DNA of 64,000 bases, taken from assembly GCA_951217055.1 (NCBI GenBank), contig OX578276.1, positions 35,426,205 through 35,490,204 on the forward strand, read 5' to 3'. Source of the DNA: Gerris lacustris. Lineage: Eukaryota > Arthropoda > Insecta > Hemiptera > Gerridae. Each line of letters starts with the position of its first letter. Position 1 is the first letter of the stretch. The notes below the pieces were generated by a model that had not been told where the DNA came from, ran no database searches, and saw only the letters and a program-made list of their open reading frames with translations. Position numbers and translations under genes: made by a program. This document shows, piece by piece, positions 11,536 to 22,723 of the stretch.

Positions 11536-12041
11536 AGGCCAAGAGCGTTAGCTCAAAAAAGACCCTTAACGGGAAAAAATTCGGGGAAAGCTGAATTTTG
11601 GTTTATGGCTTTATTTTGGTCCCCTGATGAACATACTAAGTTTTCCCTCTCGAGGGAGGTCGGCGTTGGCCGCCATTTTGAAAAAAAGGGACCAAAATTC
11701 GGTTTTTGGCAAATATCTTCGTTCTCATCAATGATACGAAAAAAATAGTTATTATCAAATTTGTAGGGCTTTAAATTTTCTACAAGAAGGTTCGATGTTA
11801 TTATATACGCTGAAGTCAATAGTGTCGAAGCTATAGCGCCGCGAAGTGCGGCACTTTTAGCGTATATTTACGTATTTTTACCCCTACCGGTTTTGCTCGT
11901 CATATTATTTATTGTTTCTGAGGGACAAAATATAGCGCTATAGCTTCGAAACTATTGACTTTAGCGTATAATGACATCGAACCTTTTCGATGTCATTATT
12001 CCCCGAATTTTTTCTCGTTCAAAGTCTTTGGCGCTTGGCCT
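11536..12041. mobile_element. Family V foldback element, copy 1 (right arm shortened)
   Basis: The left end is AGGCCAAGAGCG and the right end GGCGCTTGGCCTA. The left arm is nearly full (11536-11850). The right arm collapses after the word AATGACATCGAACC and lacks most of the mirror sequence. Same family as 12369-13187 and 42898-43629. Confidence 0.7.
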
Positions 12042-12368
12042 ATTATTAACAATACCAAAAATAAATAATAAATATCGATCACTTTTATGTACAGAAGTAT
12101 GATGTTCCTTTGACCCAAAGTACTTGGGACTGAATATCACTTTGTCTTATTAGATAATTAGACTAGGGTTGTGATTATTTCCATTAGGAGAGATAATATT
12201 CTCTGTCTAATTTTCATACCTGCAGGCCTTGTCAAAAGTGCATTAGAATAGAGGGGAACTAAACTAAATGAGTGCCGATTCACTAAGTGGTAGTAAGTTG
12301 ATATTTTACTGATGTATATAATGTCTAAGTAAGCTCACTTAGCTTAAGAATAAAGTATCTTATAGTAA
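12042..12368. other. Non-coding spacer between two family V elements
   Basis: It contains a short repeat (GTATGATGTTCCTTTGACCC) related to sequences near 7615, 11470 and 62350. No coding pattern was seen. Confidence 0.5.
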
Positions 12369-13187
12369 GCCAAGCGCCATAGGCTAAACGAAAAAAATTT
12401 GTGATAATGCTGAATTTTGGTTTATGGCTTTTTTTTGGTCCCCTGATGAACATGTTAATTTTTCCCCCTGGAGGGAGGTCTGCTTTGGCCGCCATTTTGA
12501 AAAAAAGGGACCGAAATTAGGTGTTTGGCCAATATCTTCGTTCTCATCGATGATTACGACAAAAACAGATATTATCAAATTTGTAGGACTTTAAATTATC
12601 AACAAAAAAGGTTCAATGTTGTTATACGCTAAAGTCAATAGTTTGGAAGCTATAGCTCTGCGAAGTGCGACATATTTCGATTTTCAGACGAAAAATACAT
12701 TGACACTCGATAATAAATAATGTACCCCGTGGTTTGAATCTATATAGAAACTCGATTTTACCGGTGCCACGAGCGAGTCGTGGAGTAGAAAAACTCCCAC
12801 TTCATGTGGGTTTCGAAACTATTGACTTTAGCAGAAAAACTCCCATTTCATGTGGGTGCAGAAATATGTCGAACTTCGAACTTCGCAGAGCTATAGCTTC
12901 AAAACTATTGACTTTAGCGTATAATGACATTGAACCTTTTTTGTTGACAATTTAAAGTCCTACAAATTTTCTAATATCTATTTTTGTCGTATCATCCATG
13001 AGAACTAAGATATTGGCCAAAAACCAAATTTCGGTCCCTTTTTTTCAAAATGTCGACCAAAGCAGACCTCCCTCGAGGGGGAAAAAATTAATATGTTCAT
13101 CAGGGGACCAAAATAAAGCCATAAACCAAAATTCAGCTTTATCGGAATTTTTTCCCGTTAATGGCCTTGCTTGAGCTAACGCTGGCC
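12369..13187. mobile_element. Family V foldback element, copy 2
   Basis: The left arm (about 12369-12680) and right arm (about 12880-13187) are inverted copies. Both carry the AATTTTGGTTTATGGC, CCCCTGATGAACAT, GCCGCCATTTTGAAAA-like and CTATTGACTTTAGCGTATAA words. The centre has a direct repeat of AAAAACTCCCA(C/T)TTCATGTGGGT and a region matching copy 3 (CTATATAGA..ACTCGATTTTACCGG). Confidence 0.75.
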
Positions 13188-13189
13188 AA

Positions 13190-14206
13190 TGGCAGTAGTT
13201 TTTTAACCTATCTATATATATAAAATAAAGATGGTGGACGCAATTTTTTTGGACTCTACTGCGGCTAAACGATAAATTGTATCGAAAAGCAGATTGCACC
13301 AGCGATAACTGATTTTAAAAGATTTACTTTGGTCACATTTTGTAGCCCCGCCATCGGTTCTACTTTAAATAGAGCTATATTTGATCATTTCCCAGTCTGA
13401 TTGGTTTTGACTGCGTCAATTTTCTCATTCATTTTATCTCTTTTTACTGGTCTTATATTACTTTGCTTTGTATGTTTCATCGCACATTTCCGTTTCCTCA
13501 ATTTTGAACCCCTTCCCGTGATTCAATCTTTCCCAAATTTTGCACATAGATACAACTAAGGTGAAGAATACAGAAACCAACAAAACAAAAAATAAAAACA
13601 AAATTGCGTCAAATTTATTTGCTTTTTAAGTTTCATCGCACACCTATTACCCCAATTTTGAACCACTTATTGTCATCCAATCTTCCCCAAATTTTGCACA
13701 TAGATTCAACCAAGGTGAAGAATACAGAAACCAAAAAAAAAAAAAAAAAAAAAAGGTTGAAAATAAGACCAGTTTTGAAAAATGGCATTTTTATATTAAT
13801 TATTTTTAAAATTATCTTGGTTATAACGAGCATTGCTATTTATTAATATAATACCTAGTTTCGATGGACTATTTTTTTTTGTATAAATAGACTCTAAACT
13901 CTAAACTACGGTTTGGAAGAGTATTATATTCTTAGTGACGGAATGAATGGTGTGTAATAATATAGTTCTGATTCTATTCCTAGAAGGCTTTGCAAACAAA
14001 AATATTTAGGCATTTCATTTAATTGCTAGGCCTACATGGTAATACGGAATCATAGCAACAAATACTTAGCATGAGCAAGTTCTCTAGGAATTTGTTTACG
14101 GATTATTTATTTACGGAATGTCATGTTTAAGGATTTTGTTAATGGTTTATTTAAGTTTATGGATTTTTCCGCAAGATGTAATTTTTACTGATTGATCAAT
14201 TTGATA
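13190..14206. other. Non-coding with one tandem duplication
   Basis: About 13464-13600 and 13618-13740 are diverged direct copies sharing GTTTCATCGCACA, CAAATTTTGCACATAGAT and AAGGTGAAGAATACAGAAAC. A poly(A) run follows the second copy. No gene was recognised in the rest. Confidence 0.65.
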
Positions 14207-14345
14207 CAGTGGCGTATCCAGCGGCTAGGTCTGAAGGGGGCACAGTCTAAGTCAGTTTAGATGGGGTGGGGGGGGGGGATCTTAGTGGTAACAAGAAAAG
14301 GGAACTACTTATTCAACAAAGCAGTGCCCCCCCCCCAAAAAAAAT
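14207..14345. mobile_element. Solo hAT-type end
   Basis: It begins CAGTGGCGTATCCAGCGGCT, with GGGGGCACAGTCTAAGTCAG, like the complement of the right end of the element at 19221-19866. It runs into a G-run and a C-run and lacks a matching partner, so it is truncated. 14346-14955 holds nothing recognisable. Confidence 0.6.
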
Positions 14346-14955
14346 GTACAACTAATATAATAAACAAAAAAAATTTTTACGGATTGTTCACTGGAAACCG
14401 GCTAATAATATAATTGGGAAAGTTCACTTAAATTAATGTAAGACAGATTTTTCTCGTTTGTAAAAATTCTAGTTTATATAATAACTCGGAATAAGGTCAC
14501 GTAGGATTTTTAATATTTATTATCACGTTGTTTGAGCGTGAACATTCCATCCTAATTGATAAGAAATTATTATACTATAGCACACATTGCAATTTTGTCC
14601 TTAGATCCGCTTTGACGTCTCTTTATTATTGTATTTGACGCTATTTTTATTCCGTATTTCTTAAATACTAGCAGTTTATAAATATAGAAGTACATATATA
14701 TATCTACATAAAATCTAAACCATAAATATTTCAATATTTTTTATTAAAATTAAAAGATATCAGATTAAAAATAGATCAGTTTTAAGATATATAATCAAGG
14801 AATAATGATAAAAATATTATTTAATATTTTTTGACCTTTGATTTAATAATGACAAGATTAAAGAGATTGTTTAACTACAAAAATTTGTACGTACTAAATT
14901 TTTATATATACATATATAAATAACTCTGTTAACTTCTATTTGTTAGTTGTCATTT

Positions 14956-15534
14956 TATTAGCGAATTTTCAAAGAAAATTACGCTATTGCAATGGCTTCA
15001 AAATTTTTGTAATGCGAATTTTTGAAAAATTTTTCCATGGGAATCCGTTTTAGACCAGTTCGATTCCAAAAATTTAACACTTTTTTATATAATGTATATG
15101 TATGTATATATGTATGTATATATGTGTCACTCCAGACGATATCTCCCCTTAGGATGCACTTAAAAATTTCAAACAAATTTTAAAATGTCAATAATATCAA
15201 AAGAAAGGATGAGTTGGAGAAAGGAATTTTCGGAGTTCATTTAGGGGTCAAATTTTTACAATGTAGGGTCAAAAATAGCATAAAACCGTGTTTTTTCCAT
15301 TTTACCCCCCTTTTATATGAAAATATGATAAAAGTGTACATAACAACAATTACTGTACTCTTAAAGAGCTTTCCAACGACATGCATCTTAAAGGGTAAAT
15401 ACGAGTTTGACTTTTGTACCTCGTACCCCTGTGTACGAAATTTTTTTTTTCACCCATGCAAATTCTAAACCAAAATTTTCCTATATTATCATAAGCCAAT
15501 AATACGAGATTTCTTTGAAAATTCGCTCATTAAG
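14956..15534. mobile_element. Family T element with inverted ends
   Basis: TTAGCGAATTTTCAAAGAAA at the left mirrors TTTCTTTGAAAATTCGCTCA at the right. Inside are GGGTCAAAAATAGCATAAAA and AAAGAGCTTTCCAACGACAT. Parts recur at 49440-49570 and, reversed, at 55540-55650. No convincing coding sequence. Confidence 0.65.
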
Positions 15535-15587
15535 GCATGGTGCATGACTGGACTTTTTTATATATTTACTTTGGATGTTGAATTATA

Positions 15588-15780
15588 AAGCAGTCCGCAC
15601 ACGATCGATAGTATTATCAATAATAGTATTGACAATACTATTGTCAATATGTCAATTTAGTAACAAATTTTCATCAATACTGTTTTTTTATATCAATACT
15701 AACCCCGCAAACAGTCAATAGTATTGACAATACTTTTATTTATTGACAATACTATTCTATTGATCGTGTGCGGCCTGCTT
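15588..15780. mobile_element. Short MITE with internal TATTGACAATA palindromes
   Basis: AAGCAGTCCGCACACGATCG at the left and GATCGTGTGCGGCCTGCTT at the right are inverted repeats. The interior is made of repeated (A)GTATTGACAATACTATT words. Confidence 0.75.
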
Positions 15781-15869
15781 AGTGAAAATAACACCTATAC
15801 AATAATTAAGATAAATATTATATAAACAATAAACAATTACTTATAATAAATTCAAATGACTGATTTCGT

Positions 15870-16480
15870 TTTTACTTTCTCATATAAAGAGAAAGTATTG
15901 TGATGGCGCGAAAATTCGATTTTGAGATTTTGATGGATTTACACGTTTTGAGGTCCCCTGAGTCAAAAAAAGTGTTTTTTAAAAAATGTCTGTCCGTCGT
16001 CTGTCGTCTGTGCAGACGCCTGGAGCCTAAACTACTGAGCCGATATTGACGAAATTTAGCATACATGTTCAGAAAAATCATACCCCGAGTCGAAATCGAG
16101 AAATTAATTTTAGCGCTAAATTTGGGGGCGCTACCCCCCAAAAACTCTGAAAAAACATGAAAAAAAAATATTTCTCGAAAACGGTTCCGACGATTTTGAT
16201 TAAAAATGTCAAAAATGTAGTCCATTTGAATACAAATCCAACGATATAAGCCGTTTTCCCGGGAAAAATCTAGTTCCTGAGAAATTAGCTTAAAACGCGG
16301 ACGTAGAGAGCCCGGGTTCGATTCCCCACCCAGGAGAAGTTATTTTTATAATATATTTTGATGAAAAGTTCAATAATATTTAAACGTACATTTGAAAACT
16401 AATAAATGTAAACACTGGGCTAAGTAATTATAAACTCGTATATGAGAAAATTTGTCTGAGTTGTCTCGGACCGATTTTTT
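15870..16480 (+). mobile_element. Family Z element, best copy
   Basis: Subterminal inverted words ACTTTCTCATATA and TATATGAGAAA lie near the ends. It contains GTCTGTCCGTC, AAATTTAGCATACATGTTCA, a GGGGGCGCTACCCCCC hairpin, and a tRNA-like segment (TAGCTTAAAACGCGGAC, then CCCGGGTTCGATTCCCCACC). The last word matches the Pol III B-box GGTTCGANTCC exactly. The element could be tRNA-derived. The A-box is imperfect. Confidence 0.75.
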
Positions 16481-16618
16481 ATTTTAATTCACTTATTAAA
16501 CATGTATATATTTTACAAAATGTAAAACTGTTGATCTCCTTCTACTTTGAAGAGATACGTCCTTGAGTCGTAGAAGGAGAGTAAGCCTTTGAACATCATA
16601 GTGATTTTTTGCAGATAA

Positions 16619-17391
16619 TTGAAGCGAGCGTAGCGAGCTTCCTACATTCAACGAAATATGCTCCGTGTCTGTCTGTCTGTCTGTCTGTCTGTCAGTAACG
16701 TTTACGCGTGTGACGATAACTTGAGTAAAAGTTGACCGATTTAGTTGAAATTTGGTATACATGTTCCTCTTACTAATACTCAGGCTAAGTTCGTTGGACA
16801 GCGTGATCCGTCCATGAGTTCGCGCGCAACGCTCGCGTAAACGAGAGGTACAAAAATTAAATTGGAATTTCAGGACGGGAAAAGATTCTATCATCATCTA
16901 CTCGATGAGACGAACATTTTTTACAAATAACATTTTTTACTAAAACCAACAGCGACACCGCTATGACTTAATAAAGATCGCTAAAACTATTAAAGCGGAC
17001 CTAAACGTTTATAATAGAGAAAACAACCTTTTTACCGATATCTTACGTTCTAACGAAACGATTTTAATAAAACTTCATATACACCTTCTAATGCACAATT
17101 GAAACAGGTATGCAAAATTTCAACTTGATACAAGCAACATTCTTTGCGTAGTGACGAGATACATTTATAATAATTGTTTAAAAGCTACCGCGGGTGGTGA
17201 AGATTGTTATAGTCGTATAGTGTATGGTTTGTTTAGGAAGTAAAGCTTTGTACCGAGTACCCCCACTCTTCCCTACACTACCCTCTTCCACTTATCTTCA
17301 ACTATGACATTCATCATGATTAATAAATTTCAATATTCAGTATTTCATTGCAATACGCTCGCTTCAATGATAGAGCCACGCGATGCCTAGT
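16619..17391 (+). mobile_element. Family X element, copy 1
   Basis: It starts TTGAAGCGAGCGTAGCGAGC and carries a (TCTG)n tract near the left end. It includes ACTTGAGTAAAAGTTGACCG and AAATTTGGTATACATGTTCC, and ends CGCTCGCTTCAATGATAGAG then CCACGCGATGCCTAGT. The GAAGCGAGCG / CGCTCGCTTC words form subterminal inverted repeats. No ORF of note. Confidence 0.8.
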
Positions 17392-17616
17392 GATATAATA
17401 TACAAAGAAACTCAATTATGCATATTCAGTTATGTTTGAGTTATTTATTTACAATTACCTAGTTATGATTCAAAGTTCAAAGTTCTCATTTTAATTTGGT
17501 TCATAGTGGTTGAATTTTATTCATTTAATGAAGCTGGTATCCATTTTTATGTTATCGAACATTATACCTTAATTGAAGCGAGCGTAAGCGAGCTTCTTAC
17601 ATTCAACAAACTATGC

Positions 17617-17669
<53 letters not shown>

Positions 17670-18133
17670 GTCTGTCTGTCTGTCAGTAACGTTCACGCGT
17701 GTGACGATAACTTGAGTAAAAGTTGACCGATTTAGTTGAAATTTGGTATACATGATCCTCTTACTAATACTCAGGCTAAGTTCGTTGGACAGCGTGATCC
17801 GTCCAAGAGTTCGCGCGCAACGCTCGCGTAAACGAGAGGTCCAAAAATTAAATTGGAATTTCAGGACGGGAAAAGATCTATCATCATCTATTCGATGAGA
17901 CGAACATTTTTTTCAAATATCATTTTTTAGTAAAACCAATAGTGACACCGGTATGAATTAATAAAGATTGCTAAAACTATTAAAGCGGACCTAAACGTTT
18001 ATAATAGAGAAAACAACCTTTTTACCGATATCTTACGTTCTAACGTAACGATTTTAATAAAACTTCATATACACCATGTAATGCACAATTGAAACAGGCA
18101 TGCAAAATTTCAATTTGATACATGCAGTAGTTT

Positions 18134-18808
18134 TTATTAAATTTTTTTGATGGATTTTTTAGGTGTATTTAAATAATAAAAAAAATAGTTGATTTCCATT
18201 TCTTTTATTTGTGAGACGTTTCGACCCTCTAAGGTCATCTTCCCATCACATAATTTTCATAAATTTGTGTAGTCGCATTGAAATTTTAATAATTAGTATT
18301 TTCGTTAATATTAAAATTTTTTATTCTCCATAGGATCCGTCAAATAAATACATTACAAAATTAATAGATATCATTTTAATATCATGTATTGTTAAAACAT
18401 AATTATTTGACTTCAATCATATATTCAATTTAATGAATGAGTTGTTGTTTTCTATATACATATATATATTGTATTTTACACTTATGTGAAATGTGATAAA
18501 AAATATTAGTGGAAAATAATTGTCGTTTTAAGTGTTCAGTTTTTAATGAAAATTGTATTTAGTTAATTAATTTTATAATGTATTTATTTGACGAATCCTA
18601 TGGAGAATAAAAAATTTTAATATTAACGAAAATACTAATTATTAAAATTTCAATGCGACTACACAAATTTATGAAAATTATGTGATGGGAAGATGACCTT
18701 AGAGGTCTCTTAAATTAAACGTCTCACAAATAAAAGAAATGGAAATCAACTAGTTTTTTTTTATTTTTTAAATAAACCTAAAAAATACATCAAAAAAATT
18801 TAATAAAA
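18134..18808. mobile_element. Foldback element with long arms, inserted in family X
   Basis: Arms of about 240 bp mirror each other (TTATTAAATTTTTTTGATGG left; CATCAAAAAAATTTAATAA right). Conserved inner blocks are GTGAGACGTTT, CATCACATAATTTTCATAAA and GGATCCGTCAAATAAATAC. The 16-bp word ATACATGCAGTAGTTT flanks both sides (18118-18133 and 18809-18824), a target-site duplication of up to 16 bp. That is unusually long for a cut-and-paste transposon and more typical of retrotransposition. Confidence 0.85.
18213..18244 (-). ncRNA. Hammerhead-ribozyme-like motif 2
   Basis: On the minus strand: GGGAAGA (degenerate CUGANGA), extra T, GACC..GGGTC as stem II, GAAA, then CGTC (2-bp stem III and GUC triplet). 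TGTGA upstream pairs with TCACA downstream as stem I. The opposite arm of the same foldback (about 18688-18725) has the stem but reads TCTCTTAAATTAAACG in place of TCGAAACG, so the motif is broken there. Confidence 0.4.
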
Positions 18809-19220
18809 TATACATGCAGTAGTTTGTTTGTAGCAAAGAGATACAACTTATAAATATTGAAATGGAGATGTGTGGTTAGAGGAATAGTAAGAATGAGGGG
18901 TGGTTCCCTTACTAATAGCCGCTGTACTACTACCAGACCCATTATCTATCAACACATCATGATTCATGATTATCTATTTTCTCAATATTCAATATATATT
19001 TATTACTGTACGCTCGCTTCAATGATAGAGCCACGCGATGCGATGATGATATTTTAGTGTATGAAATTAGTGTTATTTTGTAAGTAGTAATATTAAAGTT
19101 ATTTATTTTTTTTTTTTTTTATCGTACCGTAGTGTTTTCAAAGGGTTGAAAATGAGTTTGATTAAATTAGTTATCTTTGTAAATGTCTGCGTCTTGTAAG
19201 TAGGTACGTAGTTTTGTAAT

Positions 19221-19866
19221 CAGTGGTGTATCCAGGGGGGGGGGGGCACAGTGAGCACGTGCCCTCCCCAGACTGGCCCAGAGCCAATAGAGTAAAAAAA
19301 ACAAAAATACCGCCGATTCCTTTTTTTTAATACATATTTTTTACATTCACCTCATATTCAATTTCATGGAGGTCCGATGTGTCTGGCGCTTCTACCTCGT
19401 TCTCTCTGGAATACGAGATGTGCGCAAAATAATGTAAAAAATAAATAAATAAAGTGTTTAAGTCCGCAAGTTAAAGTCATATTCAATTTCACCTCAGAAA
19501 TGCATAAAAGCACTGTTTTGAGAGATCATATTTTCAAAATTTTCCGGACCCCCCGCCATGAATCTCCCCCTAATAATTAACTGCAGACGACGCCCATGAC
19601 TTACAGTAAGATATTGCACTGCAGTAAGCATCTGCATAACATTTTCTTACGAATACGTTCTAAAACAGTTGTTGTTACTTGGACGCTGAGATATTTTTTG
19701 TTTATTTATTAGTTATACTTTTTTTTTGGGGGGGGGGGGGGGGGCAGTTTGATTAAGTAGTTCCTTTTTCTTGTTACCACTACGAATACCACCCCCCCCC
19801 CCCCTCCTCAATCTAAACTGACTTAGAATGTGCCCCCTCCAGACCTAGCTGCTGGATACGCCACTG
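19221..19866. mobile_element. Non-autonomous hAT element (646 bp)
   Basis: Terminal inverted repeats CAGTGGTGTATCCAG and CTGGATACGCCACTG are flanked by the 8-bp duplication TTTGTAAT (19213-19220 and 19867-19874), the hAT signature. There are G-runs near the left end and G- and C-runs near the right end. No transposase is encoded. Confidence 0.92.
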
Positions 19867-19929
19867 TTTGTAATGTATCATTACAATCATTTCTAATTAT
19901 TTAACATTTTATCAATATTTACTATGTAT

Positions 19930-20030
19930 TAAATACTATCCGGGCAGGGAATCAAACAACCTTGTGCCTTTATCAATTTTAGCTATTTCCTGGGGGAAAA
20001 AACTTATATGGTTAGAATTGTTCTTACATG
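19930..20030 (-). repeat. Diverged family Z fragment
   Basis: GGCAGGGAATCAAACAACC and TTTCCTGGGGGAAAAAACTT correspond to the reversed B-box-like and CCCGGGAAAAATC segments of family Z. Confidence 0.45.
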
Positions 20031-20175
20031 AAGAAGAGCGTTGTTTATACGCTGAGGCTTTTCTAGAACTTTAAAATTCGTGTAGTGTATTTAGGGTCCA
20101 ACAAAGAGAACCCTTATACATGTCCTGAGCTTGTCTATCTGTCTGAAACGCACCTGCTATCCGAAAGTACATAGA

Positions 20176-21396
20176 AATAAACAGGTAAAGTGTGTGCTGG
20201 TCAGCACACAGCGAGGGTCCGTAGGCCACACTATATAGTGTTTAACTGTAAAGTGTATAAACAGTGTTTTTTTAAAATGCCAAAAAGCTTACTTTGAACT
20301 TGAACCATTCTAAGGGTCTGATATTCTCAAAACACACTCTGATAAAGTATTTTTTTGCCACTTAACCGGACTACAACCATATAAATACATCGAAAAGACC
20401 ATAATTATAAAAAAACGTATTTTGTTAAAAAATAAAATAATATTTTTTTCGAAATTTCCAAAAAGTGGTATCTTTACTTTTGGTCGAAGAATGTTCAGGA
20501 ATTTTTTCAGATTTTTTGCACTTCACATAAGCGAGATAGAGGTGGGGGGGGGGGGGGGGGACACGTTTCACACCCACTTCAAACTTGCCTACGCTCGCCC
20601 TATCAAAGTTATATCCAAACAATTATATATTTTTGTAATCAGCTCGACGTACCTTTTCATATGATACCCCTCACGGTGTCAAAAATAAATAAACTAGGCA
20701 TCGCGTGGCTCTATCATTGAAGCGAGCGTATTGCAATGAAATACTGAATATTGAAATTTATTAATCATGATGAATGTCAAAGTTGAAGATAAGTCGTGGA
20801 AGAGGATAGTAAGGGGTAGAGTGGGGGTACTCGGTACAAAGCTTTACTTCCTAAACAAACATATATACACTATACGACTATAACAATCTTCACCACCCGC
20901 GGTAGCTTTTAAACAATTATTATAAATGTATCTCGTCACTACGCAAAGAATTTTGCTTGTATCAAGTTGAAATTTTGCATACCTGTTTCAATTGTGCATT
21001 AGATGGTGTATATGAAGTTTTATTAAAATCGTTACGTTAGAACGTAAGATATCGGTAAAAAGGTTGTTTTCTCTATTATAAACGTTTAGGTCCGCTTTAA
21101 TAGTTTTAGCGATCTTTATTAAGTCATAGCGGTGTCGCTGTTGGTTTTAGTAAAAAATATTATTTGAAAAAAATGTTCGTCTCATCGAATAGATGATGAT
21201 AGAATCTTTTCCCGTCCTGAAATTCCAATTCAATTTTTGTACCTCTCGTTTACGCGAGCGTTGCGCGCGAACTCTTGGACGGATCACGCTGTCCAACGAA
21301 CTTAGCCTGAGTATTAGTAAGAGGATCATGTATACCAAATTTCAACTAAATCGGTCAACTTTTACTCAAGTTATCGTCACACGCGTGAACGTTACT

Positions 21397-21428
<32 letters not shown>

Positions 21429-21684
21429 CGGAGCATATTTCGTTGAATGTAGGAAGCTCGCTACGCTCGCTTCAATAAATTTTAACCCTTAAGTTTTTTT
21501 ACAATATATATATTTTTTTTTTAAGTCGCTATATTTTTAAAATATGTGGGTAGGTACAAGACACATACATGCCAAATTTCAAAGTAATCGGACGAAAGGT
21601 GTAGCCGTGAGAGCACGCGAGAGGATGGACGGACAGACACTCGCAGGAAAATATAAGGGTCCTTGGTTTTGCCTACGGACCCTA
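20176..21684 (+). mobile_element. Family W element, copy 1, interrupted by family X
   Basis: It starts AATAAACAGGT..CAGCACACAGCGAGGGTCCG and ends GGTTTTGCCTACGGACCCT. AGGGTCCGTAGGC / GCCTACGGACCCT are inverted near the ends. Family X copy 3 (20695-21475) sits inside, at the A-rich run where other copies read CGGTGTC(A)nTAAAAAAAT. A GGACGGACAGACA tract and CCAAATTTCAAAGTAATCGG lie near the right end. Confidence 0.75.
20695..21475 (-). mobile_element. Family X element, copy 3, nested in family W
   Basis: Reverse copy running from TAGGCATCGCGTGGCTCTAT to TACGCTCGCTTCAA, with a (GACA)n tract at about 21398-21428. The 99-residue open frame across it follows the repeat's non-coding sequence and is shared by dead copies, so it is not called as a gene. 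Confidence 0.8.
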
Positions 21685-22098
21685 AAAAAGAAATGAAACT
21701 TCGTAGTTATGTTATGTGTAATACCCCAAGTGCAGAAAAAATTTAGGGAAACCCAAAAAAATCATTCCTTAAATATTAGAGGTTGAAAATTTGTTTTAAC
21801 TGCAATACGTCAAGTGGGGTGTTAAATTAAAGATAGGGACGCCCTGAGTACAAATATTTATTTGGTTTCTTGTTTCAACATCATTTTTTATTTTTTTATT
21901 TTATTTTAATTTTTTTCAATTCTCTGATAGGCACTTATATAAAAACTTTGATGTTCACATTAATGTAACTTTTATGTCACATTTTTTATTTATTTTATGG
22001 CGATATTTCAACCCATTTTTGGGTTATTATTAAGCTTGTCATAAACTCCTGAATTACATTAATATATCTTACTACTACTTGCTATTAATGATATTAAC
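21685..22098. other. No gene recognised
   Basis: AT-rich non-coding sequence between family W and family U. Confidence 0.5.
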
Positions 22099-22315
22099 TT
22101 TATCTACGATTGATACGTAATATAAACATTTTATCTCTGTTTAGATGCGTAGAAAGTTATTCTCTTCGTAATTGCATTCATTGCGCATGCGCGTTCATAA
22201 TTCTTCTTTTTTCACCTTAACACACGATTAGTGTGTTTGTTTACATTTAATAGAACTAATTTGCTGTTTGTTTAATTAAAGTAACTGTCTTTATCGAGTT
22301 TTCAGTGAAAAAACA

Positions 22316-22420
22316 ATGAGTGATTTAAATGATTATGGCGAAAATGAGGAGAATAATACTCCTCCCGAAATAATTAATTTTTCACAAAATACAACTATTG
22401 AATTAATGTCATCTTTATGA
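22316..22420 (+). pseudogene. Family U N-terminal coding fragment, unit 1 (nonsense-terminated)
   Basis: ATG at 22316 opens an acidic N-terminus (MSDLNDYGENEENNTPPEI) of 34 residues. It ends at a TGA where unit 2 has TCA, and the homologous sequence continues after the stop (KEKYELTY), so this is a nonsense mutation rather than a natural end. It is about 85% similar to unit 2 at 22724-22885. Confidence 0.55.
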
Positions 22421-22570
22421 AAAGAGAAATACGAACTTACATACAGGAAGTTTATTAAATAGTTTTTATCTACGATTGATACGAAATATAAACATTATAT
22501 CTCTGTTTAGATGCGTAGAAAGTGATTACTTACGAACTTGTATTCATTGCGCATGCGCGTCTCATAGTTC

Positions 22571-22624
22571 TGAAGAATTCCTCTTCTTTACCACGCTAGC
22601 GCGGTAAAGAAGAGAAATTCTTCA
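22571..22624. repeat. Perfect-stem hairpin upstream of the family U coding start
   Basis: Arms TGAAGAATT..CTCTTCTTTACC and GGTAAAGAAGAG..AATTCTTCA pair almost completely around a short GC-rich loop (ACGCTAGCGC). The equivalent hairpin in the reverse copy (43841-43892) has a 20-bp perfect stem in which a C-G pair is replaced by T-A, and a different loop. Unit 1 (around 22200) keeps only half of it. Confidence 0.75.
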
Positions 22625-22723
22625 GCTTTACGCACGATTACCGAGTTTGTTTACATTTAACAAAACTAATTTGATGTTCTTTTATTAAAGTAACTGTTTA
22701 TATCGAGTTTTTAGTGAAAAACA

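Larger units (their letters stand above)
17573..19042 (+). mobile_element. Family X element, copy 2, interrupted by a foldback
   Basis: Same order of words as copy 1, with a longer (TCTG)n tract (about 17621-17685). The right quarter is separated from the rest by the foldback at 18134-18808. The end is CCACGCGATGCGATG. Confidence 0.8.

Noticed and set aside
16668..16692. GTCTGTCTGTC tracts as a CRISPR-like array
   Set aside because: They are simple tetranucleotide microsatellites inside mobile repeats, with no spacers.
21193..21492. 99-residue ORF shared with 16496-16897 and 47388-47579
   Set aside because: It follows family X repeat sequence through the (GACA)n tract. Copies are broken at different points and no domain is recognisable.
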